Shown here in pieces: positions 1 to 11,093 of a stretch of DNA of 64,000 bases. The notes under the pieces were generated by a model that searched no databases, had not been told where the DNA came from, and saw only the letters and a program-made list of their open reading frames with translations. The translations under genes were made by a program, and so were the position numbers. The stretch comes from Bdellovibrionales bacterium (GTDB lineage Bacteria; Bdellovibrionota; Bdellovibrionia; Bdellovibrionales; Bdellovibrionaceae): NCBI GenBank assembly GCA_016713585.1, contig JADJOV010000013.1:1-64000 (forward strand). Reading direction: 5' to 3'. Every line of letters starts with the position of its first letter. The stretch's first letter is position 1.

Positions 1-1346
1 TTTCTAGGTCAGAAGATCATAAATCTTTAGGTGTTTTTGTTGGCGGGAAATATTTTTAGAAAAAAGCTATCCTCTGTCCACAAGGGGACCAGCTAAAGGA
101 CTCCACCTCATCAAAATCGTTTTTAGCTATCACTTGAGAAGTCATTTGCTCTAGATCAATGAGAAGAAGCTCATTTCGATGGTTTGTTATAGCTACTTTG
201 TTCTCGGTCGGAGAAGGCTTCAACCCTGTCACTCGGCCTATAGGTCCAGCAAAACAGGCTTCAGGCTGTTGACCCTTTGGAGAATGAATCTCAAGACGTT
301 CTTCGCCTCCCTCATCACTCACCACGATTGTTCTTTCTGAATCGAATAACCATTCTCCAAATCGATAGCGGGTCGAAGAATGATTTCCGTGCTTGTGCAG
401 GGCCCCAAGGGCCGAATTCAAAGACTTCTGGCCACGAGTTTGAAATGGAAACTTTGTGCCCCTGGGGATGAATCGCAAGATCATCAAGATACCGTGAGGC
501 TGAAACAAATTTTCTTTGTCGTTGCGTACGTTGACTGAGGTATTCGATTTGAACCTTTGAAGTGATTTGTGTTTTTAAATCTAGGCGATAGATATCTCCA
601 CCCAAATGATAGACAATATTCTTTCCGTCAGTGTTCGGATTACGGACGTAAAACTCTGAATGCTTTGAATGGCGCTGAATATCTTGACCGGTTTTAGAGC
701 AAGAAAAAATGTTTCCAATGCCTTCGTGATCACTCAAAAAATACAAACGATCATTCACCCAAAGGGGGCGAGAAAGATTTGAATTCAAATCAAGAATTGG
801 TTGAAAATCAGCGTCCATATTTTGAGCTATCCAAAATTTTCCAGCGGTTCCTCCGCGATATCGTTTCCAATAGGCTGGATCCGATCGCCAGGCATTTCGT
901 TCAAGGACCACGAATCCATCCTTAGCAACACTTAAGTTGGTGGCGGGTCCAAGGTTTAATGACTTTGGGAGGCCACCCTCGATATCAATGGAATAGAGTT
1001 CGGTGATGCGGTGGGGATTATCCAAGTCAGTTGCAAAGACGAGCTGAGTGGGGGAGGTCCAACAACTGGGATTGGAAACCAATCCTCCGGAATAAGTTAG
1101 GCGACGACTCTCGCCGCCCTGGGCAGCAATGATAGATATTTCCTGAGTGCCCTCTTCTCCACTAGAAAAAGCCAGCCATTTTCCGTCCGGGGAAAAAAGA
1201 GGTCTGGATAAATTTCCAAGTCCAGCAGTGAGCCGTCTTGCTATTCCGCCATTCAGGGGCACCATCCACAGGTCATCTTCACTGCAGAAAACAATTTGTT
1301 CGCCGAAAACTGTTGGATACATAAAATAGCCAGTGGACATTCTCAT
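1..1346 (-). CDS. Tricorn-like protease, N-terminal beta-propeller part, cut by window edge and frameshifted
   Basis: The first 300 or so residues from 1346 match the N-terminal six-bladed propeller of tricorn-type S41 peptidases, which degrade peptides as large complexes: repeated SPDGKWLAF-like and GG-x-x-RRLT blades. The frame changes several times between about 390 and 450: the expected reading GHKVS, then FQTRGQ, then VFEFGPWG, then HKHGNHSSTRYRFG alternates between two frames. Clean propeller sequence then continues (VVSDEGGEERLEIHSPKG) to about 60. A further shift near the T/A runs at 55-62 puts residues resembling KIYDL in another frame towards the edge. The family is usually over 1000 residues, so the PDZ and protease domains would lie outside the window. 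The clustered shifts look like sequence errors, although a decaying gene is possible. Confidence 0.75.
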
Positions 1347-1483
1347 CTCCTTGGGTTGACCTATTCGCGACAGAAATTAAGTCTGGCATAGCGAGGTCAT
1401 GTAAACAAGCCGAGGCTCGAGGAATGTCCGCATCAGGCTGCCCAGGTATTTTCTTTGGGCAGCCTCCTGTGGCCCGCCTAAGC

Positions 1484-2541
1484 TTAATCGACCTTGAAGC
1501 TGACGGCAGTCATTAGGGCATCAATCAGGCCAGCCCCCTGTTCCTCTCTGGGAAGTCCCAGGTCCCTGAATTCAAGGCTTGCGGTCCCGCGGGATCTTCG
1601 AATCGCCTCAACACCCGTTGCAAAGCTGACCGCAAAGCTCGAGCCCGAAACTTGAGCGAGGCGTCCATGCTTGTCTGGGACAGGGATATTGTGTCCAGGA
1701 GCAACAAATCCTAGACGAACATCTCGACTGGCGTAAGCAGGGACGTTAGAATCTTTGTCAACAGTCCCAACGGCAATAACTGATGGATCGTTGGCTGGAA
1801 AGACCAGGGATGCACCAGTATTTCCAGCGGCGGCAAAAAGACTCACGCCCCGATCTTTGATGGATTTAAATAGAGTGCTCATAATTTCTGATTTGAGTTC
1901 GCCTCCAAAGCCCATACTAATAATATCAGCTCGGTTCATGCAGTAACCCAAGGCATCGATGACGGAACTCATCGAGCCCGCCCCGTTTTCATCAATGACT
2001 TTAGCAACAATCAAGCTTGCTTCGGGGGCCACCCCGGAGAATCGACCGAAAGGCTGTCCAGAAACAAGTTCAGCCACCATTGATCCATGCTCAAATGATA
2101 ACGAATCAGAAAAATCAGAAGGATCGCCGACCGCGAGAAAATTTCTTCCCTCACGGATCACACCTCTCAGGCCTTGCCGATTCTGATCGACGCCACTATC
2201 GATAAGGCAAATCCGCACCCCTTGCCCCTGACCGTTGGGGAGTTTGTGAGCTTTGTCTGCCTGAATTAAAGAGAGGGGCCAGACTATTGTTTCTTTCACA
2301 CCAAGATCAGGGGCAGGGCCATCTAAGAGAAAAAATGTTTGGTTCTTCTCAACAAGAAAACCTTGATTCTGCAGGAGAGTCACTTGGTCCTGGGACAGGG
2401 TCATTTTTTTTGGAACCTCAAGCGTCATTCTCAAGGAGTTCTTAACAGCTGCTGGATGTAAGACTAAATATTCCGAATCCGCCTGCGCAGTTGCGATGGT
2501 TCCGTAAATGACGAGAGCCCTAACATTGATTTCAAAAACAT
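1484..2541 (-). CDS. Secreted subtilisin-like serine protease (S8 family)
   Basis: The open frame from 2434 gives 316 residues with a full S8 catalytic set, numbered from that Met: Asp79 in CLIDSGVD, His116 in FEHGSMVAE, Asn205 in AAAGNTGA and Ser266 in VSGSSFA. The frame reads upstream without a start through a signal-peptide-like end (ATAQA followed by DSEYLVLHP). An ATG at 2541, after a GGGGGAAAA ribosome site and reading MFLKSMLGLS, is one frame away. I infer a secreted or periplasmic enzyme starting at 2541 with one indel near 2495-2510. The catalytic residues are seen directly; substrate is unknown. The gene is small for an S8 protease and has no extra C-terminal domain. Confidence 0.85.
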
Positions 2542-2577
2542 TTTTCCCCCTTGTTTTTGGTTGGTTGTATAACAGGT

Positions 2578-3678
2578 TTAACGGGATTCCAACTCACTCG
2601 CAAAATACTTGTACTGAAATGAAGTGAACTGATAGTCCGGATTGAGCATATAACCATCATTTTTTTTAAGAATATATCTAGGTTTTTCTGTCTGATCGCC
2701 AAGTGCTACTCGAAGGCGTCGGATAGTGACATAAATTTTATTATCCGCCTCAAATGGGTGATAGGGGATTGACCAAAGGGCTTGGCAGATCTCTTCTTTG
2801 CTAACGCATTTTCGGGGTTGGCCAGACAGAATATGTAATAGCAAAACTAGAATAGGCTGTGTCGTGAGGTCTAACACCTGACGATCTGGAGTTCTCAAGA
2901 TAATCCTTCCTGCCGACTCAACTAATTCAAAGCCGACGTTTGTCAAAGCCCGAGTCATCAGCGTTTGAACTGTCTGAACCTTTTCGTGGGAAGCCCCCCT
3001 GTAGTCGGAGGGCAAAAGACCCTCAATAAGGTTTAGCGAAGCCTGTGCTTTTTCTATCTGGCCCATCAGTAAGCAAATTTCGACCTCAGCTGAAAGGCTT
3101 GAGATCCAGAGGTAATGATTTCGATCAACTTTACAAAGTGCTTTAGCTTGGTTCAAGGTTGACAGTGCCTGGACTGGGTCATTGAGTGAATTGAGGGCTT
3201 GGGATAACAAGATCAAAGAGGCAATCTTAGTTTCGTTATCCTCAGTTGCCTGAAAAAGTTGAGAAAATATAATTTTTGCATCGAGACTTTGGCCTTTGAA
3301 AATATGCCCAATTCCTATCCCATACAACGCCCGTTCGGTTTCGGCGGCCGTTGTGGCAGAGGCAAGGGCTTTCTGAAAGCAACTCTCAGCAAAGGGAAGG
3401 TTTTTGTTTTCCATTCCAACGCGCCCTTTCAGGGCCCAGATTGAGGACTGGGGTGATTCATCTTCGCCAATTCCGAGAATCATAGTCTTTAGAGTTTCAA
3501 GTTGAGTGGTGCTCTTCAATTCGGAAAAGACTCGAAGGGCTGCCGGCACAAACTCGATCCATTGGTCCCAGCCAGCAGCAGTCGACTTTAGCTCGTGAAA
3601 GATTTTGTCTACCAATTCTTTGGCCGTGACAAAGTCGTAAAGCTTGCAGTGGAGGCGGAGGAGCTCGATTTGCGTCAT
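2578..3678 (-). CDS. TPR-repeat protein with C-terminal OmpR-type winged-helix DNA-binding domain
   Basis: The 366-residue product has an alpha-helical N-terminal two thirds that looks like tetratricopeptide repeats (for example YGIGIGHIFKGQSLDAKIIF and LSQALNSLNDPVQALSTLNQA). Residues from about 255 to 350 resemble the transcriptional-regulator C-terminal (winged-helix) fold: a strand pair around RIILRTPDRQVLDL, a helix ending CVSKEEICQALW, then IYVTIRRLRVALGD, and a wing ending YILKKNDGYML. There is no receiver domain, so control would come through the TPR part rather than phosphorylation. This is an AfsR/SARP-like arrangement with the domain order reversed. It lies immediately 5' of the protease on the same strand, which may be a target; that is inference. 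Confidence 0.6.
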   Translation of the reverse strand: MTQIELLRLHCKLYDFVTAKELVDKIFHELKSTAAGWDQWIEFVPAALRVFSELKSTTQLETLKTMILGIGEDESPQSSIWALKGRVGMENKNLPFAESCFQKALASATTAAETERALYGIGIGHIFKGQSLDAKIIFSQLFQATEDNETKIASLILLSQALNSLNDPVQALSTLNQAKALCKVDRNHYLWISSLSAEVEICLLMGQIEKAQASLNLIEGLLPSDYRGASHEKVQTVQTLMTRALTNVGFELVESAGRIILRTPDRQVLDLTTQPILVLLLHILSGQPRKCVSKEEICQALWSIPYHPFEADNKIYVTIRRLRVALGDQTEKPRYILKKNDGYMLNPDYQFTSFQYKYFASELESR

Positions 3679-3849
3679 GTTGCATCTAAGCAGAATTCAA
3701 CCAAATCTAAAACGCAAATGAAATCCGATGAAATGCAGAAAAATGAAATATAAGAATGACTTATAGATTTAAGAGGAATCTATCTCGTGTTGAAACTTGA
3801 TCCTGTGCGGATGGGGTTGAGTGATCCCGAGGGACCACCCGCCTTGAAT

Positions 3850-5305
3850 CTACCTTTGAAAGGACATTTCACGCCAGTAGTAAGCAGAAAGGTAGCTCGC
3901 ATGGCTCCAAGTAAGGTCATTAGCGCCTTGCATATATCCAGAGTAACGATTCATCTGTTCTGAAAGAGAGCCATCCTCACCGCCGTGGTAGAGCGTTCGA
4001 GCGAGCATTTTGTCACCCTCAATCCGAAGCTGGTCAGTGATTTTGTGGAAGAGGCCATCTTTCGGACAGAGACTCATGCCGGGGTGAAGCCAGGCGGAAT
4101 CCTTCACTAAAGATTGATAAAACTGCAAATTCACAGAATTGATATTGATTCTACCGACACCTTTCAGGTGTATATAAGTTCGGTAGAATATTTCTGCGCC
4201 GGCCTGAGTTCCAATAAACCACGGATTCCCAATTGATGTTGAAACCCCGTCATAAACATCTTCAGGGTATCGGCCTAAAGCTGGGCCGAAAGTGGAGTTT
4301 TGATTGATTTGGTAGATTGAACCAAAAACCTCCCTCAATCGATGGAGGGTTGCTAAGACGCGATCATCATAGGGGGCCATGAACCCATCAACGTAATCCC
4401 CGGCTAAGGCCCCAAACAGAACAGCTGTATCTAAGCGACTTTCGCGGTAGCGGCCGGCATCTCCTTCAAATCTGGACGCAAAAATATAGCCGGCTTGAGG
4501 ATTCCACAAGCTTTCAATTTCGACTTTGATTTTTTCGGCCTCTGTTCGGTAGTAAAAAGCGGCTCCAGGGTCTTGGAGGGTCGCAGCTAGGTCCGCCCCC
4601 ATGAGTAATGCCTTTCGTTGGACAAGAAGAGTAAAAAAGTGATTTCCACGAACCTCTTCCCAGAGATCGACGCTTGTGTCTCTCCAGTGTCGAGCCACAA
4701 ATTCAAGATCCTTCTTGAGTAGTGCATTTGAAGGATAAGTCGAATCATATATGAGGGGAAGGAGCCGATCTCTCTCTGCCCAGTTTTCTCTCACGACAGT
4801 TTGGTAAAGCATGACGTAGTTGATGGCGCGCAAAGCTGGACCGTCGTTTTGTGGACGACCCCAATCTGAAAATCTAAATCCGTAGGGACTTCCATCAACA
4901 TAAAATTTAGGTTCACCTAGGCCAGTCATGGCCCTGGAGTCGTTTTGAATGCGTTGATTTAAATACACATAATCAAAGCTGAAGTCTCTCAAGGAGGATC
5001 GGATGCCGCCATCATTGCTGTCGGAGTAAATCTGGAGAGCCACATCATAGGATATAGCGGCGTCCCGGACCCAATGAAAATAGTAATCAGGTTCGTGACG
5101 GGAAGGTGAGGCAATAACAATTCCACGAGACGCGCCCTGAGGTGAAAAATTCTTCAACATCTTGAGTTGAGATTTCACTTTCTGATCCCAAACGAGGGAG
5201 GATTTTAGGGGAAAGGAGATGTCCGGGCCAACCGGCATTCCTCGGGCAATATTGATAATCGAAGAAATTAAAATAAAAGGCAAAAAAACCACGGAGTTTC
5301 TGCAT
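3850..5305 (-). CDS. Secreted glucoamylase (glycoside hydrolase family 15)
   Basis: The product hydrolyses terminal alpha-1,4-glucosidic bonds from starch or glycogen ends, by family. Numbered from the internal Met at 5292, family hallmarks are HWVRDAA near 75, RPQNDGPALRAI near 150, the general acid in DLWEEVRG (Glu212) and the catalytic base in GSLSEQ (Glu445), followed by ANDLTWSHA. The long frame begins inside a hydrophobic segment. An ATG at 5305 reads MQKLRG in another frame and joins after a seven-T run near 5283-5290, which restores a normal signal peptide ending around IINIARG. I take 5305 as the start, with one homopolymer indel. Export to periplasm or outside is inferred. Confidence 0.85.
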
Positions 5306-5486
5306 CACTTGAAAGCTTTTTGTCGATTTACTTTTTGTCTTCTAGTTTCTGTTCTGGTCCCTGTTCTAGTTTCTGTGTAATCCCCATAATAACCATCCCC
5401 TTGCTTATTCCGGTCGATACTCTACTCTAGAAAATTCTAAAATTAAATTACATAATAGTAGCATACTATGTTAGATTAACTTACAT

Positions 5487-6318
5487 ATGATCAACCTTTA
5501 TCACTTGAAATACTTCTGTGACGCGTACCGGTCAAAAAGCCTGATGGAAGCCTCTCGAACAAATGGGGTATCCCATTCAGCAATTAAGCCAAGCAATTCG
5601 ATCCCTTGAATCATCCCTTGAAACGAAGCTTCTGAATCATGCTAAGCATCGATTTGACCCGACAGGTGAGGGTGAAATGCTGTTCCAATATGCACATGGA
5701 TTTTTTTGAGGGTTTTGAAAAATTTCAAGCTCGATTAAGAGTTCGTCAAATCCATACAAGGGACCTTTGCGAATTGGCTACTCGCACACGATTGGCACAG
5801 GAATCGTGGATCGCCATTTGGCGAACTTTTGCCTCAAGCATCAGATGGTTGAGCCAAAGGTGTTTAACCAAAAATCGGCGGCCCTTGAGCAGCTGTTAGA
5901 TAGTCGAACGATTGATCTTGGCTTTGGAATTGAAAATGGGAATTTCGTCCGCTTTGATCGACGTCCTATTTGTTCGGGGAAATTTATTCTTGCGGCCTCA
6001 CGGAAAAATACCCCTAACTTGTATCGTTTTTTGGTTGGTGAGAAAGGCCGCGAGGTAACAAGTCTACGTTCTGCGCTCAAAGAACTAGATGTTCAATCTC
6101 ACTTTTCTGAGTTTCAGAGTTGGACTATTATCACGGAACTCGCGCAACGGGGGATGGGGGTTGGTCTCGTTCCTGATTTTATAGTCAAGGAACATGAGGA
6201 TACTTTGTTTCAAGTTCATAAAGATATTCAACTGCCAAGCTTTGATCTCTTCGCATTTTACAGAGCCGGGACGACTTTGTCTCCGATTTCAAGGGCATTC
6301 TTAGACGAATTTGATTAA
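5487..6318 (+). CDS. LysR-family transcriptional regulator, frameshifted
   Basis: From the ATG at 5487 the frame gives a LysR-type N-terminal helix-turn-helix (NLYHLKYFCDAYRSKSLMEA, then VSHSAI). It shifts near 5585 into QAIRSLESSLETKLLNH, again in the T run near 5705 to continue as EGFEKFQARLR, and again near 5765 into LRIGYSHTIGTGI. From there the effector-binding domain runs intact to 6318, with GMGVGLVPDFIV, a typical LysR element. The length, about 275 residues after correction, is normal for the family. The gene has at least three indels, so it may be a pseudogene, but its neighbours show the same damage. Target genes and ligand are unknown; it is divergent from the glucoamylase gene, a common LysR arrangement. 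Confidence 0.65.
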
Positions 6319-6447
6319 TTTTCTTTGGGTCAGGGCCCTTACTCAAGATCGGTCAGCATTCCCCATCCGAGGTCCAGTCAAGTTGGATCACTCCTTCAAC
6401 TCTAGATCCATTCGAAGTAGGCTTATGTTTGGACGGAGGGTTCGAAT

Positions 6448-7224
6448 TTGTCTAAAGCAAAGAAAAGAAAATGGGCCTATTTGAGAATAATGCTGGCTTC
6501 AGTTGGGGTTCCATTGTTAGCAGGAGGTGGGATTTTTTCCTTGAATCAGGGTGGATTTTTCAACGTCGATAAAATTGAAACTGAAATTGTTAACTCCGAT
6601 TATAGTAATTCTGAAAAGACTCCATTGCATTTGGTGGCCGGAGTGAAGGCTCTGGAAGAAAAAATGGGTCATCTCCGAGGCGCCTCCTTGTGGAGCCTGG
6701 ATTTAGAAAAACTTTCGGATGAAGTCTCGCAATTAAAGTGGGTTGAGTCCTCTCATTTAGTTCGCGTTTGGCCTTCGGCTTTGCGCCTTAAGATCTCGCC
6801 ACAAAAAATCTTACTCCTTTATAAGGGTGAGCGAGGAGAGTTGTGCCCGTTGACTGCTAATGGCGAATTTCTTGATCCCATCCCAGCTTCAGAGGCCCCA
6901 GACGTCACAGTTTTGACTGGGGAAAGTTTTGCGAAAAAGAAAAAATTGAGAGAAGAAGCTCTTGAGGTTATCAAAAAAATTCCAAAGGTTGGAAGCTTCA
7001 GTCGGCAAACAATTGCTGAACTCAGTTACGATCCACGCGAAGGATTTTGGATGAATTTGATTCAGCCGCGTGTTCATATTAAAATGGGCGAGGGTGACAT
7101 TCCAATGAAGAGTCTTAGGATTTCACAGGTTGTTGATTATCTTGAAAACCAACAACTTGAGGCTCGCGTCATCGATGCAAATCTCCCGCAAAAAGTCCTT
7201 GTCAGGTTGCGTAAGGATCCCTAA
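6448..7224 (+). CDS. ftsQ: Cell division protein FtsQ
   Basis: This is a bitopic inner-membrane divisome protein: a short basic cytoplasmic tail (SKAKKRKW), one membrane helix at about residues 12-30, then a POTRA-like region starting FFNVDKIETEIV and the FtsQ element around LKWVESSHLVRVWPSALRLKI near 95-115. It starts at a TTG at 6448 preceded by GGACGGAGGG. At 258 residues it has ordinary family length. Identity is supported by the following ftsA and ftsZ, the normal order in the division cluster. FtsQ bridges early and late division proteins (FtsB and FtsL as partners in other bacteria). Confidence 0.85.
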   Translation: MSKAKKRKWAYLRIMLASVGVPLLAGGGIFSLNQGGFFNVDKIETEIVNSDYSNSEKTPLHLVAGVKALEEKMGHLRGASLWSLDLEKLSDEVSQLKWVESSHLVRVWPSALRLKISPQKILLLYKGERGELCPLTANGEFLDPIPASEAPDVTVLTGESFAKKKKLREEALEVIKKIPKVGSFSRQTIAELSYDPREGFWMNLIQPRVHIKMGEGDIPMKSLRISQVVDYLENQQLEARVIDANLPQKVLVRLRKDP

Positions 7225-7339
7225 GCTTAAGTCTATGGACCTCGGATGGGTCCGGAATATTGCAGTCAGGAATAGCAATCAGCAGTAGCATCATCTTCAG
7301 CGTTGATTAGGCTTACTCGAAGGACTTGAGGACTTACGG

Positions 7340-8595
7340 ATGAGTGTTTCAAAAGGAAAAAATCCCGGCAAAAATCCCGGCAAAAACTCAGTTATTGCAG
7401 GGCTGGATATTGGCTCGACGAAAGTCGCGTTTGTCATAGGAATCATCAATTCTGAAGGACAACTCGATATCGCTGGGGTTGGCACTTGTCCAAATGTTGG
7501 AATTCGCCAAGGTGTTGTGGTGAATATCGAGGCAACCACAGAATCTATTCGAAGAGCCAAAGAAGAAGCCGAGTTGATGTCAGGATACCAAGCTGTTGAA
7601 GTTTGGGTTGGGGTTTCTGGAACTCATATCAAGTCTTTTGATTCTAAGGGCATGGTTGCCATCAAAATAAAGAAGTAACCTATTCCGATATTGGGCGCGT
7701 GATTGAGGCAGCAAAGGCCGTGGCCGTGCCTGCAGATCGTCAAGTTCTGCATGTGCTACCTCGGGAATTCAAGGTGGATGGCCAAGATGGAATCACTGAT
7801 CCCATTGGAATGTCAGGTATTCGGCTTGAAGCGGCCGTTCATATTGTGACCGGCGGACAAACAGCCATTAATAACACAACAAAATGCATTGAAAAAGCTG
7901 GGCTTCATGTGGCCGGCTTTGTTCTCGATTCTTTGGCCTCAGCCTCGGCGGTTCTTTCTGAAGATGAAAAGAGCCTTGGGGTTTGTGTTGTTGATATGGG
8001 TGGCGGCACTTGTAACATCCTTTATTTCGTTAATGGAAGTGTGGCTTCAAGTTCAGTTTTGCCAATTGGGGGAAGTCATTTTACTCATGATGTGGCTGTT
8101 GGACTTCGGACACCCCAGGCCGCTGCTGAAGAGTTAAAAAGGAAATATGGAAGTGCGTTGGGATCATTGATTTCTGACACAGAAAGTATTGATGTCGAGG
8201 GTGTTGGGGGACGGAATTCACGACAGATTCCGCGAAAAGATTTGGCAGACGTGCTTGAAGCTCGTGCTGAAGAGGTTTTGAATTTAATCGGAAATGACCT
8301 CCGACTCAGTGGTCTTATGCCTATGATGGGTTCAGGGGTTGTTTTGACAGGTGGAGCCAGCCAACTCCAGGGTTTAGTTGAAATGGGTGAATATATTTTT
8401 GAAGTTCCAGTTCGTCGTGGACTTCCACAAGGGGTGGGCGGTCTTAAGGATGTCGTGAAAACGGCGGATTTTTCAACAGCTGTGGGTCTTTTGAAGTACG
8501 GATTTATAGAGAGAAAAGAGGCTATGATACAACACTCTCAGAATGCACAAAAAGAATTTGGGAGTTTGTTCGTCAGTCAATTTGGTCAAAAGTGA
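7340..8595 (+). CDS. ftsA: Cell division protein FtsA, one frameshift
   Basis: An actin-like ATPase that tethers FtsZ to the membrane. Residues GLDIGSTKVAFVIG (phosphate 1) and, downstream, CVVDMGGGTCNI (phosphate 2) and GVVLTGGASQLQG (adenosine motif) are clear. The first frame stops at 7678; the expected sequence AIKNKEVTYSDIGRVIEAA is recovered by adding one A to the A run near 7664-7667, after which the second frame runs to 8595. An intact FtsA is therefore expected. The C-terminus ends in about 20 polar residues without a strong amphipathic membrane helix that I can recognise. The N-terminus carries a short KNPG repeat. It sits 115 bp after ftsQ and 69 bp before ftsZ. Confidence 0.9.
7358..7381 (+). 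repeat. Perfect 12-bp tandem repeat in the ftsA 5' end
   Basis: Two exact copies of aaaaatcccggc lie head to tail just after the ftsA start. They encode two KNPG units (…GKNPGKNPGKN…). The unit is a multiple of three, so copy-number change would alter the FtsA N-terminal tail without breaking the frame. Confidence 0.9.
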
Positions 8596-8664
8596 AAGAC
8601 TTTTTTGGCGACATGTTTTGATAATTTTTTTGAGAGACAGTTTTGATATTTGATTGGGGAGAGC

Positions 8665-10295
8665 ATGTTCGAGTTGGAAGAAAATATAAGTATTGGCGCC
8701 AATATTAAGGTTGTTGGTTGTGGCGGCGGCGGAAGCAATGCGGTTTCTACGATGATCGAATCCGGAATGACTGGGGTTGAGTTTATTGTAGCTAACACAG
8801 ATATTCAGGCATTGAATGCAAATAAGTCTGCACACAAAATACAGTTGGGTTTAGATCTGACGAAAGGTTTGGGAGCCGGGGCGAACCCAGATGTCGGTCG
8901 GCGAGCGGCCATTGAATCCTACAATCAGATTGTCGAAAACTTGAGGGTGCTGATATGGTTTTTGTGACCGCTGGGATGGGCGGTGGCACGGGGACTGGTG
9001 GAGCTCCAATCGTGGCAAAGATTGCCAGGGAATTGGGGGCCTTAGCTATTGGTGTAGTCACGAAGCCCTTCACTTTCGAAGGTAAGAAGCGAACAAAGCA
9101 CGCTGACGATGGACTTCGGGAATTAAAAGAAAATGTCGATACGTTGATTGTGATTCCGAATCAGAAACTGCTTGCAATTGCGGGTGAAAAAACACCTCTT
9201 CTTGAGACTTTTAAAAAAGCTGATGAGGTCCTTCTTCAGGCAGTCAAAGGGATATCTGATTTGATTAATGTGCGTGGATTGATCAATTTGGATTTCGCAG
9301 ACATTCGAACAGTCATGCGTGAAAAAGGTATAGCAATTATGGGTACGGGAATCGCCAAAGGCGAAAATCGAGCGGTCGAAGCGGCCACTCAGGCAATTTC
9401 CTCTCCACTTTTGGAAAATATCAAGATCGAGGGTGCCACTGGAATTATTATTAATGTCACAGGCGGTCCTGATTTAACTCTTTATGAGGTGAACGAAGCT
9501 TCAACCTTGATCACCGAAGCCGCTCATGAAGAGGCGGAGATTATCTTTGGAGCTGTCGTCAATCCCGATATGGGCGATGAGATTCGTGTCACCGTCATTG
9601 CAACCGGATTTGGTCAAGAAGATCACAAGCCTGTGGCTGATACATTTAGTCAGATGCAGAGCTTTCTGAATCCTCATGGACATGCGTCGAGTATCCAGAT
9701 TCCTGGAGTTCCGTTTCAAATGCCGGTCCTACCTCCGTTACCGACACTTCCACAGATGCCACAGATTCCGCCAATAGGTTCAGTTCAGCAGTCAGTGCAG
9801 ACGACGATGGCCCAGTATCAACAAGAAACTCACCATTATCAGGCGCAGCCACAACCGCAACAGCAGCAATCACAGATATTTCAGCAGCCGCATCAGCAAT
9901 CATATCAACAGCAGCAACAGCAACAGCAACAGGTTCAGCCGCAAGACTATCCCGTCCAGTCTCAGGCTTCTTCACAACAGCCTCAGCAACATCATCAGTC
10001 CCCCCAGCCGAGTGTGTCGCGGGAAGTTCCGGCGAGTCTGTCACCGGTTGGGCAGCCAAATTTATCGTCAAGGGATATATTGTTGGCGAAGGCTCGAGCA
10101 TTCAAGGAAAGCCAAGAAATCAAGTCGAAATATACCCAACCAGAGCAACTTTCTATGAACGTTGACCTTGAGCAACAATCTTTAGAAGAGGCTCGTCGAT
10201 TGGCAAGAGAAGTTTTGAGTTCACCATTCACGAATCAGAATTTGGAAGTGCCTGCCTTTATCCGAAAGCGGCAAAGTATGGAAGAAAAAGCATAG
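8665..10295 (+). CDS. ftsZ: Cell division protein FtsZ with long Gln-rich linker, one frameshift
   Basis: Tubulin-like GTPase that forms the Z ring. The nucleotide-binding start (KVVGCGGGGSNAV), the tubulin signature GMGGGTGTGGAP and the T7-loop region (NLDFADIRTVM) are present. The first frame breaks near 8943: expected VENLEGADMVFVTAG is restored by one extra base in AACTTGAGG. The ATG at 8665 after GGGGAGAG is preferred to the upstream TTG at 8650. After the globular domain (about 320 residues) comes a linker of over 120 residues rich in Gln and Pro, then a conserved tail peptide ending VPAFIRKRQ that normally binds FtsA. It is the last of the three division genes here. Confidence 0.95.
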
Positions 10296-11034
10296 AAAGT
10301 TTTTTTGTTTCTGATATTCATCTCAAATCTACGAATGAGCGCAATGGAGAAATTCTATTGCGTTTTTTGCATTCAATTAAGGCCAAAAACCCTAAACAAG
10401 TGCAGCTTTTTTTGCTCGGAGATATTTTCGACCTTTGGGTTTCAAACGGAGCTGTTTTTGTTAAAAAATTCCAGGCTATTTCAGATGCCATAGGGGACCT
10501 CACGAGTAGTGGTGTTCGTGTCGTTTTTTTTGAAGGGAATCATGACTTACATATTGCGCCTCATTGGAAAAACGTTCTCAATGTGGACGTCTTGACTGAG
10601 GCACAAACTTTCGAGATTGATCAGATGAAGGTTCGTCTTGAGCACGGAGATCTTATCAATCTCAACGATAAGGCATATTTACGACTCCGGGCAGTGTTGC
10701 GGCATCCCTGGGTTGAGCAACTAGGGCATTGGCTGCCTGGTTTTTTTGGCTCAAGGTTGGAGAAGCCTGGAGTCCCGCGAGTCGCAAGAAGTCTGGTAAC
10801 TACCGAGCTCGCAACGAGCCTAAATTGATTGAAATGATTCGACATCATGCCCGTCGCGCCTATGAAGAGGCTCCCTTTGATTTAATTGTCACAGGTCATA
10901 TGCACGTGAAGGACGACTTTGAGTTTCACGTTGGATCTCGAAAGATCCGCTCGATCAATCTCGGTAGTTGGTTTAACGGGACCCAAATTCTTAGAATGGT
11001 GGACGGGCATCTCGATTGGCTGACCTTGGACTGA
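10292..11034 (+). CDS. LpxH-like metallophosphoesterase, one frameshift
   Basis: The calcineurin-like metal-binding motifs are complete: SDIHL near the start, GDIFDLW, GNHDLH, and GHMH late. This pattern resembles UDP-2,3-diacylglucosamine diphosphatase (LpxH) of lipid A synthesis, whose third motif is usually GNRD; here it is GNHD, so a related phosphoesterase cannot be excluded. The frame changes near 10745-10770, after the segment LPGFFGSRLEKP, and continues as KSGNYRARNEPKLIEM. No good start codon is in frame: coding potential begins in the overlap with the ftsZ stop, and the start is probably obscured by the A5 or T7 runs at 10285-10306. Confidence 0.65.
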
Positions 11035-11093
11035 CTTCGGGCTGACACTTTGAAATCCTTTACTTGAAAGCTCGCCCATGCTAGTGAACGCTT

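Noticed and set aside
9646..10101. Minus-strand frame rich in Ala and Val opposite ftsZ
   Set aside because: It is the antisense shadow of the Gln/Pro-rich linker; its composition is explained by CAG/CAA repeats on the other strand.
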